DNA from: Alicyclobacillus pomorum DSM 14955
Lineage (GTDB): Bacteria; Bacillota; Bacilli; Alicyclobacillales; Alicyclobacillaceae
Reading direction: 5' to 3'
NCBI RefSeq assembly: GCF_000472905.1
Contig: NZ_AXAR01000011.1
Span: 1-57,137 of the forward strand
DNA length: 57,137 nt
A program made the position numbers and the translations under genes. The notes below the pieces were generated by a model. The model ran no database searches. It saw only the letters and a program-made list of their open reading frames with translations, and was not told the origin of the DNA. Below are positions 47,970 through 56,497 of this stretch, one piece after another (within the stretch, counting starts at the first letter, position 1; each line of letters begins with the position of its first letter).

Positions 47970-48057
47970 TTGTTACTTGTCCATACACCCGCTAACGGTA
48001 AAGGCCGGTAACAGGTACAGGGTGGCTTTTGTTGCGAGATTTGGGGAATGGTGCGTA

Positions 48058-49218
48058 CTAATGATTCATACAAAGTTGGACCATCTCGTCCACTCTGTGT
48101 CTCCACGTATTCTGTAATGCGATGTTTTGGCGCGCTTTTGTCAGCGCCTCTGACGGACTGTCGCATTCAGACAGTGCTTGTTCAAAGGCGCGTACAATCC
48201 CACTTCCGTCCTTCACGGCGTAAACATAGGGAACCATGTCATCTGGAATGGGTACGCCGCTGGTTACAATGGGCTTGCCAACCGCCAAGTACTCGTACAG
48301 TTTCAGTGGATTCGATGCCGCACTGGCATCGTTCAGCTTCCGCGGCAGAAGCAAGATGTCCATCTGATGTAGGACATCCGGCAGTTCGTCATAGTCCACC
48401 GTTCCCATGTAATGGACGTTTGGCTCGGAAAACGCATCTTCGTAAGCTTGCTCTGTCGCCGAACTACCAAAATGCCCGATGCGCCCCATAAAATAAAAAC
48501 TGACATGGGGAAAAGAACGCGCTAAGGTTTGGATCGACTGAAAGTCAATCCAGTGATTCAGCGTTCCCGCAAATCCCACACGCACGGTGGACTGGGGCTC
48601 ATCAAACTCAATCGGTCGTCGCCCGGTTGGGTTCATAAACCGATCCGCATCGACGCCGTTGGGCAGAACATGCACGGCGGCAACCTGTAATTCTTCAACG
48701 GATTTCCGTTGTAGATGTTTCGACACGGTGGTCACCACAGAGGCCTGTGCAGCGAGTTGTCGCCAGCTGGATAAGACTCTGTCTCGCTGAAATCCGTACG
48801 GGAACGACAATACATCATCCACGACATCAAACACGAGGTGTTTCGGTCCCAGGCGTTGTATGAGCGGCTGGAACTGAGGTGTCCAGTTGGTGACATAGAC
48901 AATGGTTTCGTCGCGCCAAGCACTCCCCCACCTGTTTCGGAGTACTTGATCCAACCTTCTGGCTTGCCACTTCAACCCAGTTCGGAACAAGTCGAGTTTT
49001 GACGGGATGGGTAAGGGAGGCACGAGTATATCAGTCTGCCCCTCCTGCTGGACAGTCCAGTTGACAACTGTGCCATCCAAAGTACGCCAACTCGAAAAAG
49101 GCTTGGGAGGCTCAACATATGCCTTCGGCCCAACGAAAGCTTGGGTCATTTGGCGCGAAGTGTCTGAAAATCCTGGTGTGCGGTACTGGGACATGCCAAA
49201 CGTAATCCATCGCTTCAT
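48058..49218 (-). CDS. glycosyltransferase, GT4/GT1-like
   Basis: Predicted GT-B glycosyltransferase of 386 residues. LVFDVVDDVLSFPYGF (about 130-145), VVTTVSKHLQRKS, HVLPNGVDADRFMNP (about 185-199) and VRVGFAGTLNHWIDFQSI mark the linker and donor domain, and the segment DASAASNPLKLYEYLAVGKP carries the nucleotide-sugar-binding E-x-x-A-x-G pattern. The acceptor is unknown; capsule or teichoic acid-like glycans are typical. The ATG at 49218 has AAGGATGG upstream and is preferred over an in-frame start 15 codons earlier. It stands alone, with a terminator at 47921-47969. Confidence 0.85.
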   Translation of the reverse strand: MKRWITFGMSQYRTPGFSDTSRQMTQAFVGPKAYVEPPKPFSSWRTLDGTVVNWTVQQEGQTDILVPPLPIPSKLDLFRTGLKWQARRLDQVLRNRWGSAWRDETIVYVTNWTPQFQPLIQRLGPKHLVFDVVDDVLSFPYGFQRDRVLSSWRQLAAQASVVTTVSKHLQRKSVEELQVAAVHVLPNGVDADRFMNPTGRRPIEFDEPQSTVRVGFAGTLNHWIDFQSIQTLARSFPHVSFYFMGRIGHFGSSATEQAYEDAFSEPNVHYMGTVDYDELPDVLHQMDILLLPRKLNDASAASNPLKLYEYLAVGKPIVTSGVPIPDDMVPYVYAVKDGSGIVRAFEQALSECDSPSEALTKARQNIALQNTWRHRVDEMVQLCMNH

Positions 49219-49522
49219 TCGCGTGCCATCCTTTATCAAAAAGTGTCTCCTCACGAAGCCCATTGTTGCCTATGAGCACACGGCTACACCGCGACATCTA
49301 TCGTGCTGAACGATTCAAGCGGTGTTCTGCCAATCGCTCGCCTTTTGGAGGCTAATACAGGTTTCTGTGAAACAGGTGATAATTCATTAGAATTTGATGA
49401 AAAATTCATTAGAATATCATGAAAGACATCTGTGATGACAGATTGCCCCACTCTGTTGTCGTCATGCGGCATACAGAGATTCCCTTATGTATTCCAAATA
49501 ACGGTCACCGCACTTGTATATT
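49219..49522. other. promoter region with tandem repeat
   Basis: No gene was found. This is the upstream region of the glycosyltransferase and the 3' flank of the MFS gene. It contains the 22-bp tandem repeat listed separately. Confidence 0.5.
49381..49424. repeat. 22-bp direct repeat, two adjacent copies
   Basis: AATTCATTAGAATTTGATGA plus AA is followed immediately by AATTCATTAGAATATCATGA plus AA, with two mismatches. It lies 160-205 bases upstream of the glycosyltransferase start. Adjacent AT-rich direct copies two helical turns apart could bind a regulator. Confidence 0.7.
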
Positions 49523-50665
49523 TCACTTCAATGACCGTTTCCACCAGACTGCGAAATACACAGCCAACAGAGCCATCAAGCTACCGGACAGTAGGAAAGG
49601 CCCTGTGGGGCCGATATATTGCCACGACAACGCCCCCACCAATGGCCCCAGTGCGGTTCCGGAGTCTTCGATGGACGTAAAGAGGCCGACAGCGCGCGTA
49701 TGAAGCCAATGCGGAACCGCCTCCATAAAGAGCGCATTCCACGCGGGAAACACGACGCCAAAACTGACGCCAAACATGACCCCAGGAATAAAAGCTTGCC
49801 CCCACGTGTGGCTGATGGCCAGAGCGACAATACTGCAGGACGACGTGAAAAAAGCAGCACACAACAATGGCAGGCGCCCAAGTTTGTCCGACACTTTCCC
49901 AAACGGAATCAGGAGGCAAACCGTCATGACGCCGATTCCAATGAGTAACAAGGCGTATTGCTCGGGATGTAAGTGTAACGACTTTACGGCGAACAATGCC
50001 AGATATGGTGACACTGTGCCAATGATCAAGGTTTGGATGAGCATCGGCGGGAGAAAGATCTTCACCTTACGTGACAAAATACGAACCAGTTGAACCTCGC
50101 GTCGCAACGAAGGTGTGGCGTCCCTGCCACTTGGTTGAATCAGCCATGTACAGGCAAACACCACCAAGGAGGCAAAGACCAAAACGACTTTGATAATGGG
50201 TCGGTGGTGCAGTAGCACGTTTGGCAGAAACATGCCCACTCCAGTTCCTGTCATCCACGGCACAAACGCTTTCGCCAACGATTCTCCTTTGGCCCCTTCA
50301 GTTTGGCGGCCATAGTGTGACAGTGCAGCTGGCCAGATGGACGCAGCCCCAAACCCAAACAACACGGAAGCCATCCATAACGATGTAGCATTGTGGACAA
50401 ACAATAACGTCACCACAGATACGACGGATACCGCACTTCCACATCTCAACAACAGTCGTGCGTATCCGCGTGCAGCCGCAATGCCATAGCACAACTTTGT
50501 CGCCGCGTCAGCGGCGAATTGACAACTTGTACAAAAGCCGACCCAGCCGATGGGGACGTGATCAACGTGAGGGACAATCAGAGGAACCCACACGTAAAAC
50601 AACGCGGCACGTACAAATTCGTTACAGAATAAAACGCTTGTCCACGCCCATACGCTTCGTTCCAT
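49523..50665 (-). CDS. MFS transporter
   Basis: Major facilitator superfamily protein of 380 residues with 11-12 predicted helices. Motif A-like loops are YGIAAARGYARLLLRCG in the first half and FGKVSDKLGRLPLLC in the second half (the D-x-x-G-R-x-P form). GFGAASIWPAALSHYGRQTE lies near helix 4, and SIEDSGTALGPLVGA near helix 11. The substrate is unknown; multidrug or sugar efflux types are similar. The ATG at 50665 is preferred because AAAGGGGG precedes it. It is separated from the upstream gene by the terminator at 50727-50758. Confidence 0.88.
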   Translation of the reverse strand: MERSVWAWTSVLFCNEFVRAALFYVWVPLIVPHVDHVPIGWVGFCTSCQFAADAATKLCYGIAAARGYARLLLRCGSAVSVVSVVTLLFVHNATSLWMASVLFGFGAASIWPAALSHYGRQTEGAKGESLAKAFVPWMTGTGVGMFLPNVLLHHRPIIKVVLVFASLVVFACTWLIQPSGRDATPSLRREVQLVRILSRKVKIFLPPMLIQTLIIGTVSPYLALFAVKSLHLHPEQYALLLIGIGVMTVCLLIPFGKVSDKLGRLPLLCAAFFTSSCSIVALAISHTWGQAFIPGVMFGVSFGVVFPAWNALFMEAVPHWLHTRAVGLFTSIEDSGTALGPLVGALSWQYIGPTGPFLLSGSLMALLAVYFAVWWKRSLK

Positions 50666-50726
50666 CGTCAGCCCCCTTTTGGTATTATCGTGTGCCGTAT
50701 GACCCGCTGTAACTCTCGTGCATAAC

Positions 50727-50758
50727 AAGAAAAGAGCCCCTTTATATGCGGGGTCTCT
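50727..50758 (-). terminator. terminator of the anchored-protein operon
   Basis: AGAGCCCC (50733-50740) and GGGGTCTCT (50750-50758) form a stem that on the minus strand is followed by TTTTCTTG. It ends the unit 52562-50809. Confidence 0.75.
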
Positions 50759-50808
50759 CCATGATGTCCGGCTGGATAGTCACGGTATACACGCACGCGT
50801 TTCACCAC

Positions 50809-51549
50809 TTACTTCACGCGATGCATCGGTCGGTTCACATGATAAAGTAACCCATTTTTGTACAATCTATCATTCTTATATACCCACACGTTTCCAGCCG
50901 CATCGTGCAACGTCATGACGTCCAATTTATCGTCATACTGGATACTCGTGATCTTGACCTCAGGTAGCGGTAAAGACGCCACGCCCGACACCGCATCGTA
51001 TTTGTACACTTCATCCCACGTACCGTGCCGGAGTTCGATGTACAAGTACTCGAGGTACGGTGAGAAGTACGTCTTTGTAACCGTGCGGCTGTGTCCAACC
51101 CACTCGTGAATGAGGACGGGTTTGGACTGCCCAGACTGCAATAGATACACGTCGAGATAGGCGTTCTGAACAAAATACAAGAGCGTTCCCGAATCTCCCA
51201 GCCACTCTAAATAGGTGATGTCTCCTGTTACACTCTGTTGAAACTGTGTGCCACTGGCATCCGCCACGACAAGCCGGTGATCTGCTGTGGCATAGGCCAG
51301 CTCTTGACTGTCTGAACTATACGCGTGCATCACCGCATCACGTGGCAACGCAGGTTTTTTCATCTTCGTGGCCGTGGCCGTGTCTACGGAATTGTTCTGG
51401 GTGTCAGAGGGGCCGAGGTAAGCGTTCACGCGGCTTAAAAATGCAAATTGCCCGCACGTGAGAACCAGTAAGGCACCGAGCCATAGGCCAATTTTCGCGC
51501 GCATTCTGAGCGCCTTTTTCGGCTTGACCTGCTTGCGATGTTTCTTCAC
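50809..51549 (-). CDS. membrane-anchored beta-propeller-like protein
   Basis: Protein of 246 residues with a basic cytosolic start (MKKHRKQVKPKKALRMRAK), one transmembrane helix (about 20-42) and an outer beta-rich domain whose repeats (MHAYSSDSQELAYATADHRL, ITYLEWLGDSGTLLYFV, YFSPYLEYLYIEL, DEVYKYDAVSGVASL) resemble WD40 or TolB-like blades. The chain is too short for a full propeller by itself. The function is unknown. The start is GTG 51549, overlapping the preceding stop by four bases (GTGA), so it is coupled to the phosphodiester glycosidase gene. Confidence 0.7.
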   Translation of the reverse strand: MKKHRKQVKPKKALRMRAKIGLWLGALLVLTCGQFAFLSRVNAYLGPSDTQNNSVDTATATKMKKPALPRDAVMHAYSSDSQELAYATADHRLVVADASGTQFQQSVTGDITYLEWLGDSGTLLYFVQNAYLDVYLLQSGQSKPVLIHEWVGHSRTVTKTYFSPYLEYLYIELRHGTWDEVYKYDAVSGVASLPLPEVKITSIQYDDKLDVMTLHDAAGNVWVYKNDRLYKNGLLYHVNRPMHRVK

Positions 51550-52562
51550 CTCGTCCCCTCCCCATCCACTACGAAGCTGGTTGCGACGTACCTTTCGCCG
51601 AGCGGGTTGGAAGGCGCGACGAGAAATTTACCATTGTAATATAGCTCCGAACTGTAGCCGCCATCTAGGTTTGCGGCCACTTTCGCTCCATACTCCAGCA
51701 TCACTTCTTGGCAGTCCAACAGGCTAGCGCCGATGCCTCCGTCGCCTCGCCCAGACAAAGCCAGTAGCATGATAGAGCCATCCTGGCGTTGACCAATGGC
51801 GCTGCGCGGAGCGATGCCCCAGGACCCATCGGCTGAACTTAAATATGGTTTACTGTCCTTCACCAGTTGTGGGCCGTAGGACACGGCTTCCTCAATCCCG
51901 AGTTGCTGCAATTGGCTGTAGGTGTACTTACCGACAATCAGAGCACCGCTTTTTGTAATACCGATGACGGGTTGGGCGGCCTGTTTATCGCCACTGACGT
52001 ATTTCCCGCGGGAAATCGTCAGGCCCATCGGTTTCCCGCCTGTTCCGTGGCCCTGTCCATCAAAGAATCCGCCTCCGTTGATGCCCGCGACGGCGTGAGC
52101 GTCGTGAACCATGCTGGTGACCGTTTCACCAATGTTCCCCAGGTTTTTCGTGACCGCCACGTGAACACGCTTCGGGTCGTGGATAATCAACAGGCATCCC
52201 GTGTATTTGTCTGAATGGATGGGAATCACTTCGATTTGGTTGTCATGAATGTATGAGTAGTCGGCAACCTTCATCGGTCCGGTCGACATTTTATCGATGG
52301 ATACGGGCATATATTTGCGCAAAGTAGCCGCCGAAAAAAACGGTTTAATGACCCACGGGTGCGAACTGGTCAACACCGCGCCAATCACAGTGCGACGTAT
52401 GTTGTCAAATGGCCCGTACAACGCGATGGCCGCGGTCGAGCCGATAGTGTACACGAGAAACAGTCCGCAGTTCAAAGCAATACGTACACTCCGGGGGAGC
52501 CTTCGTCTCCGCTTTTTGCCATACGAAATCGAGATTTCAGGTTGCATCGATGCATTCAACAA
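51546..52562 (-). CDS. phosphodiester glycosidase (NAGPA-domain) protein
   Basis: Membrane-anchored extracellular protein of 338 residues. A basic N terminus and one helix (about 28-50) are followed by a NAGPA/DUF2233 domain: AVAGINGGGFFDGQGHGTGG (about 160-180), APRSAIGQRQDGSIMLLALS and KVAANLDGGYSSELYYNG (about 288-305) are its hallmark glycine-rich and Asp-containing motifs. Family members cleave N-acetylglucosamine phosphodiesters, in bacteria probably on wall or teichoic glycans. The start is TTG 52562 (a second TTG follows) after GGGGGGAG. It overlaps the downstream anchored protein gene. Confidence 0.87.
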   Translation of the reverse strand: MLNASMQPEISISYGKKRRRRLPRSVRIALNCGLFLVYTIGSTAAIALYGPFDNIRRTVIGAVLTSSHPWVIKPFFSAATLRKYMPVSIDKMSTGPMKVADYSYIHDNQIEVIPIHSDKYTGCLLIIHDPKRVHVAVTKNLGNIGETVTSMVHDAHAVAGINGGGFFDGQGHGTGGKPMGLTISRGKYVSGDKQAAQPVIGITKSGALIVGKYTYSQLQQLGIEEAVSYGPQLVKDSKPYLSSADGSWGIAPRSAIGQRQDGSIMLLALSGRGDGGIGASLLDCQEVMLEYGAKVAANLDGGYSSELYYNGKFLVAPSNPLGERYVATSFVVDGEGTR

Positions 52563-52688
52563 AGGTCTCCCCCCTTTCGCTCATGGAAAAGAAGCGGATG
52601 GAATCCATTAGGGTATCCATTCGCTCCATCAGCAAAGTGTCTAGCGAGTCTATCATAGCATTGTATACGAATTGTTGGAATTGGTACA

Positions 52689-53423
52689 TCACTTATGGAT
52701 AACAACTTTGGTGCCTTTTGGGATGTTTTCATAAATCCACTTTGCATCAGAGATGGTCAGGTGAAAGCAGCCATGTGAATCTTTGACGCCCAACTTTGCC
52801 GCGTCAGCAGCAATCACGTGTCTGTGGATGTCCATCGGGACAGTGTGAAATAGGTAATCTCCCCATCCTTTCCAGGACACCCAATACTCCGCGCCTTCCT
52901 TAAACCTGGGCGCGTAAAACCAAGTTCCCCGGTTCTGTACGTAATAGGTTCCGGTGGGGGTATACGTGTCCGGGCCGTCCAGTCCCGAAGACGTGATCAT
53001 CGTGTAGATGACCTGGTTGCCGCTCATGATGTGAATCCTTTGCGTGGATAGTGACGCATCAATCCATATGTTGTGGTAGCGCTTCAGGTTCGGATACGGC
53101 CCACCCGTTGGTGATGTCCAGTCAAACTTCGGCCCGACAGGGGTGTTGGGCGGCAGCAAATCTGCGGCATGCAGCTTTCGTGTGCTGTTCCACGAGGCAG
53201 GTTCAGCCTTTACAGAAGTTGTTGTTGGCGCAGATTTGCTGCTGGCGGCCGAGGTGGTTTTCACCACAGTCTGGCCGGCCGAAACCGTGGTTGGCTGGTG
53301 CGCAGTGCCCTTCGAATGAGCTTGAACGAAATAGTCTCCTCCCCCCAACACAAACAGGGAGATACCAGCAGTTGCAAGCAATGGCGTTTTGTACTTCTTC
53401 CACCTTGTTGCAAAGCTCATCAT
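52689..53423 (-). CDS. L,D-transpeptidase (YkuD) with membrane anchor
   Basis: Peptidoglycan cross-linking or anchoring enzyme of 244 residues. A transmembrane helix (about 13-34) and a Thr/Ser/Ala-rich linker to about residue 100 lead to a YkuD domain with NIWIDASLSTQRIHIMSGNQ, then GTYYVQNRG, the His of FHTVPMD and the catalytic site SHGCFHL (Cys219). ATG 53423 follows AAGGGAAACGATGG. A hairpin of AGGGTTG and CAACCCT (53475-53502) stands in its upstream region. It is transcribed in the same direction as the glycosidase gene, 126 bases before it, and may form an envelope operon with it. Confidence 0.9.
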   Translation of the reverse strand: MMSFATRWKKYKTPLLATAGISLFVLGGGDYFVQAHSKGTAHQPTTVSAGQTVVKTTSAASSKSAPTTTSVKAEPASWNSTRKLHAADLLPPNTPVGPKFDWTSPTGGPYPNLKRYHNIWIDASLSTQRIHIMSGNQVIYTMITSSGLDGPDTYTPTGTYYVQNRGTWFYAPRFKEGAEYWVSWKGWGDYLFHTVPMDIHRHVIAADAAKLGVKDSHGCFHLTISDAKWIYENIPKGTKVVIHK

Positions 53424-53690
53424 CCATCGTTTCCCTTCGTTCCATACTGCATCATGTGGTGTTGTTCACGGACGAGGGTTGACCCGCGACAGGGACAACC
53501 CTAGGTTATTCTATCACAATCCAACTGTAATAGATTCGGTATGGACACTGTGTTGGCAAAGGATCACGTAGGGAAACAGATGAGGGGCCGAGAGAGAAAG
53601 GCGCTTGTTGAACGAGGTATTGTCAAACAGCGAAGCAAGGCCGCATCGAACGACCTTGATCCCGCCTTCACCGTTTGCATGAACGGAAGA

Positions 53691-53840
53691 TCATGGGGCA
53701 ACTTCGTCCGCGCTGGCCATGCTTCGCAACGCCTTCTTGTCGACTTTGCCTAGAAGGTTCTTTGTAAGGTAGCTGACAAACCGAATGCCTCGCGGTTGCA
53801 CCGCGTGAGCTGTCCCAGATGCACGGTCTCTCACCTCCCT
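53691..53840 (-). pseudogene. C-terminal tail of an acyl-CoA synthetase
   Basis: The minus strand encodes VQPRGIRFVSYLTKNLLGKV followed by DKKALRSMASADEVAP and a stop at 53691. This is the A10 motif (P-K-N-x-x-G-K) of AMP-forming acyl-CoA ligases with its catalytic lysine. Nothing upstream matches the remaining 500 residues, so it is a gene relic left by a deletion. Confidence 0.7.
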
Positions 53841-53965
53841 CATGCGTCACCGACGTAGACACACCCATGTGTCAACAGGCGCGCCGTGCACACGCCTGCG
53901 TGCAGACGGTGCGTGACCAGACAGGGATTTTGTGGTTACAACGACCCGGCGCTCGGGAGCGTTGA

Positions 53966-54301
53966 TTACACAGAATCCGCACTCAGTACCGACTGTAGCC
54001 GCATCGCCAAACCCAAGTCTCCTTGTACGCGCAATTTTCCACTCATGAATGCGATGGTGCCGTTCAACTTTCCTTTCACCATGTCTTTGAAATCTGCGGC
54101 TGATAGTTCCAACGTGCAGTGAGCTGGAACGGTCTCGCCTTCGGCTACGGAAACACTGTCCGGCTTCAAAATGATTTGATAGACCCCCGCGTCGTCTCCG
54201 GTCAGATTGAATTGGTACACCGCATCCAGACCGCCGGTGCGACTGGAGTCCGCAGAGAGTGACTGATGAATTTTCTCGAAAATCTCTTTCGTGGTTGGCA
54301 T
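53966..54301 (-). CDS. SCP2 sterol-transfer-domain protein
   Basis: Single-domain protein of 111 residues with the SCP2 fold pattern: YQFNLTGDDAGVYQIILKPD (about 30-49), CTLELSAADFKDMVKGKLNG (about 62-81), then AFMSGKLRVQGDLGLAMRLQ. Such proteins bind fatty acids or other lipids in a hydrophobic cavity. GAGGAG lies about ten bases before ATG 54301. The neighbouring acyl-CoA synthetase relic suggests that a lipid-degradation operon once stood here. Confidence 0.87.
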   Translation of the reverse strand: MPTTKEIFEKIHQSLSADSSRTGGLDAVYQFNLTGDDAGVYQIILKPDSVSVAEGETVPAHCTLELSAADFKDMVKGKLNGTIAFMSGKLRVQGDLGLAMRLQSVLSADSV

Positions 54302-54468
54302 GGTCAAAGACTCCTCTCACATCGTGTCACACGTCTTTCCTTACTCCGACACAGTCTCGTCGCTCGTCGCGAATTGTATACTCATAGTGAATCTGCATTG
54401 GTCGTCAGGCTCGCGCGTTGTCACGCGGTCAAGCCGGGACTACCATGACAGGGCGAGGAGGAATGACT

Positions 54469-55677
54469 GTGCAGGAACGGTCCGTACGGATGAACTCGAC
54501 GCCCATATTGCCCGCACCCTGCTATCGCACGTTGATGCATACGGTCTCAGTCCACTTTGGCGACTTGCTGTCCACGTGGGACGCTTGGAGTGCAGCGACG
54601 GAGCGCTTTACAGCGGAGCAGCGCTCGCAAGGGCAAGCACTCCTCACCTTCTTGTTCGGTCATCTCTCTGAAGTCGCTGTGCAAGAATCTGCCTTCATTG
54701 AAGGTTTTCTTAAAACTGTATCCGGCTTAAAACCACCCTTGTCGGCGGCCGACGTCGTCCTCATGCTTTCGGACTTTGAAGAACTCTTGCTGTCGGTGGT
54801 CCGGGTAGAGCTTCCGGATGAGGACCAGGAACCTGTTTATCACTGGATTCATTCGCTTGCGGCGAAGCTGATTCAAGCCTATTTAGACGTCGCACTGCCC
54901 CCTACCCGCGACGCGCGTCGCACAACCATTGACAGTACAGTGTCAACTTCGTCAACTTCTTCAACTGCAGAGGAGACATTATTTGCGAAGTTGCTCACCT
55001 TCGATGAACATCTCCTGTCGGCGCACGAAGCCTCGGACGTATTTCACACAGTGGTTATCGACAGCTGTGGACTTGCAGGCTTCCACCGGAGTGCCCTGTT
55101 TCTGTACAATCCGTTGACGAGGACTGTGGAAGGCATCTACGCGCACAACATACAGTTGGAAGAGGTGCGGAGAATTCGGGAAAACGAACGTCGCATTCCG
55201 CTGTTGCCAGCCGTGCTGCAAATTCCGAAGCCCGTTTACATCGAGGACGTCACCCCTGTCTTGCCCACCCACTATGTCAAGCATTTCGGTTTGACTTCAT
55301 TACTCGTGTCCCCAGTACGTGGACCCCACGGTGAGCCTATCGGGCTATTGCTGGCCGACGAGGGCGGCCAACCGTTTACGGAGGACTCCACTCGAATGAA
55401 CCTCATGGAGCAGATGCTGAAACGCGTTGCCCTGGCTCTCGGTGTACATTTACAATCTCGGGCCAGACAAACCACCTCACGGCGTTCACTGACCGAACGC
55501 GAGTTAGACGTGCTCCGCCGGATTGCGGACGGCTGCGACACGAAATCGATTGCGGATCTGTTGCACATCAGCGAGTACACCGTGACCGAACACGTGACAT
55601 CCATTCTACGCAAGCTGAGCGCAAACAATCGAGCGTCCGCCGTAGCGAAGGCATTTCGTGCAGGCCTCATTCGGTAA
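54469..55677 (+). CDS. GAF-domain LuxR-type transcription regulator
   Basis: Regulator of 402 residues. A helical N-terminal domain (about 10-150) of unknown ligand and a Ser/Thr linker are followed by a GAF-like sensor (about 175-320, with SCGLAGFHRSALFLYNPLTR and VSPVRGPHGEPIGLLLADEG) and a C-terminal NarL/LuxR helix-turn-helix (RRSLTERELDVLRRIADGCD, SIADLLHISEYTVTEHVTSI, LRKLSANNRASAVAKAF). I chose GTG 54469 because AGGAGG is seven bases before it; the ATG at 54463 is too close. It diverges from the SCP2 gene, which it may control, since GAF-LuxR regulators are often beside lipid or aromatic degradation genes. Confidence 0.88.
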   Translation: MQERSVRMNSTPILPAPCYRTLMHTVSVHFGDLLSTWDAWSAATERFTAEQRSQGQALLTFLFGHLSEVAVQESAFIEGFLKTVSGLKPPLSAADVVLMLSDFEELLLSVVRVELPDEDQEPVYHWIHSLAAKLIQAYLDVALPPTRDARRTTIDSTVSTSSTSSTAEETLFAKLLTFDEHLLSAHEASDVFHTVVIDSCGLAGFHRSALFLYNPLTRTVEGIYAHNIQLEEVRRIRENERRIPLLPAVLQIPKPVYIEDVTPVLPTHYVKHFGLTSLLVSPVRGPHGEPIGLLLADEGGQPFTEDSTRMNLMEQMLKRVALALGVHLQSRARQTTSRRSLTERELDVLRRIADGCDTKSIADLLHISEYTVTEHVTSILRKLSANNRASAVAKAFRAGLIR

Positions 55678-55918
55678 CCGAGTTACGCGTTCCTCGGCGG
55701 GCGGATAGCGGACCACACGTTGGCAGCAGTGGGTGGCGCGCCGTTTCCTCCCTTCATCTGGCTGTGCAACGCCCTGGGCCCAAGGTGAGAGACCACCTTG
55801 TCAGAAAGTGTAGTCTTACCGGAGGCGCGGAGGTATCCCTCGAATGGAGGAATTTTTGGATGTGTCTTCCCCTATGAATCTGGGGGTCACCACGTACCAT
55901 GGTCTGATGTCTCCACTG

Positions 55919-56497
55919 TCAACGGACACCGAATCCAAATACTCGACAGATCCCTTTGGTGACAGGCTCAATCAGCGGGGACAGTCGCCACATGAACCGA
56001 CCCGCCAGAGTCCCGACAACCACCCCGCCAATCACGTCTGTTGGCCAGTGTACGCCGACATACAGCCTGGAAACCATGGTCAGGACGGCGACAATGGTGA
56101 ACGTCCAGCTCACCCATGATGCACTCTTCCCCCAACTTCCACTGGCAAATGCGAAGCTACCGGACGTGTGATCACTCGGGAACGAGGCGTCTGCAACGTG
56201 TGGAATGAGTTGGACGTAGCTACCCTTCGGTAAGACCACGAAGGGCCTCGGGCGTGCCCAAATGTGCCCAATCACTGCATTCATCAGTAGTGCGAGGACA
56301 CCTGCGCAAAACGAGACGACGAGGGCGTGCCGACGTTGTATATCTCGGCGTGGAAGCGTAAACCAAGCCACGAGAAACAGGGCCGCGTACAATTCCAGTG
56401 CGTATTGCGCAAAAAACGACATCACCTCGTCCATGACGGGGTGATGTCCGGCGAACTGATTAAACCAATGGAAGACATGTATGTCAAATGAATTCAT
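55919..56497 (-). CDS. PAP2 phosphatase, BcrC-like, second copy
   Basis: Membrane phosphatase of 192 residues, clearly a paralog of the one at 8186 (shared FFAQYALELYA, PSDHTSGSFAFA and SRLYVGVHWPTDVIGG). Motif 1 is ARPRPFVVLPKG. Probable substrate: undecaprenyl diphosphate. ATG 56497 overlaps the stop of the sensor kinase gene by four bases (ATGA), with GGGAGGAG upstream, so it belongs to that two-component operon and is likely induced by its own sensor, unlike the ECF-linked copy. No hairpin was noted in the 240 bases beyond its end. Confidence 0.9.
   Translation of the reverse strand: MNSFDIHVFHWFNQFAGHHPVMDEVMSFFAQYALELYAALFLVAWFTLPRRDIQRRHALVVSFCAGVLALLMNAVIGHIWARPRPFVVLPKGSYVQLIPHVADASFPSDHTSGSFAFASGSWGKSASWVSWTFTIVAVLTMVSRLYVGVHWPTDVIGGVVVGTLAGRFMWRLSPLIEPVTKGICRVFGFGVR

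Noticed and set aside
47717-48166. 149-codon minus-strand frame
   Set aside because: Composition is not protein-like; it crosses the hairpin terminator and the start of the CoxS relic, and overlaps the end of the glycosyltransferase gene.
53847-54320. 157-codon minus-strand frame
   Set aside because: It is an out-of-frame shadow of the SCP2 gene, rich in Arg and Ser.
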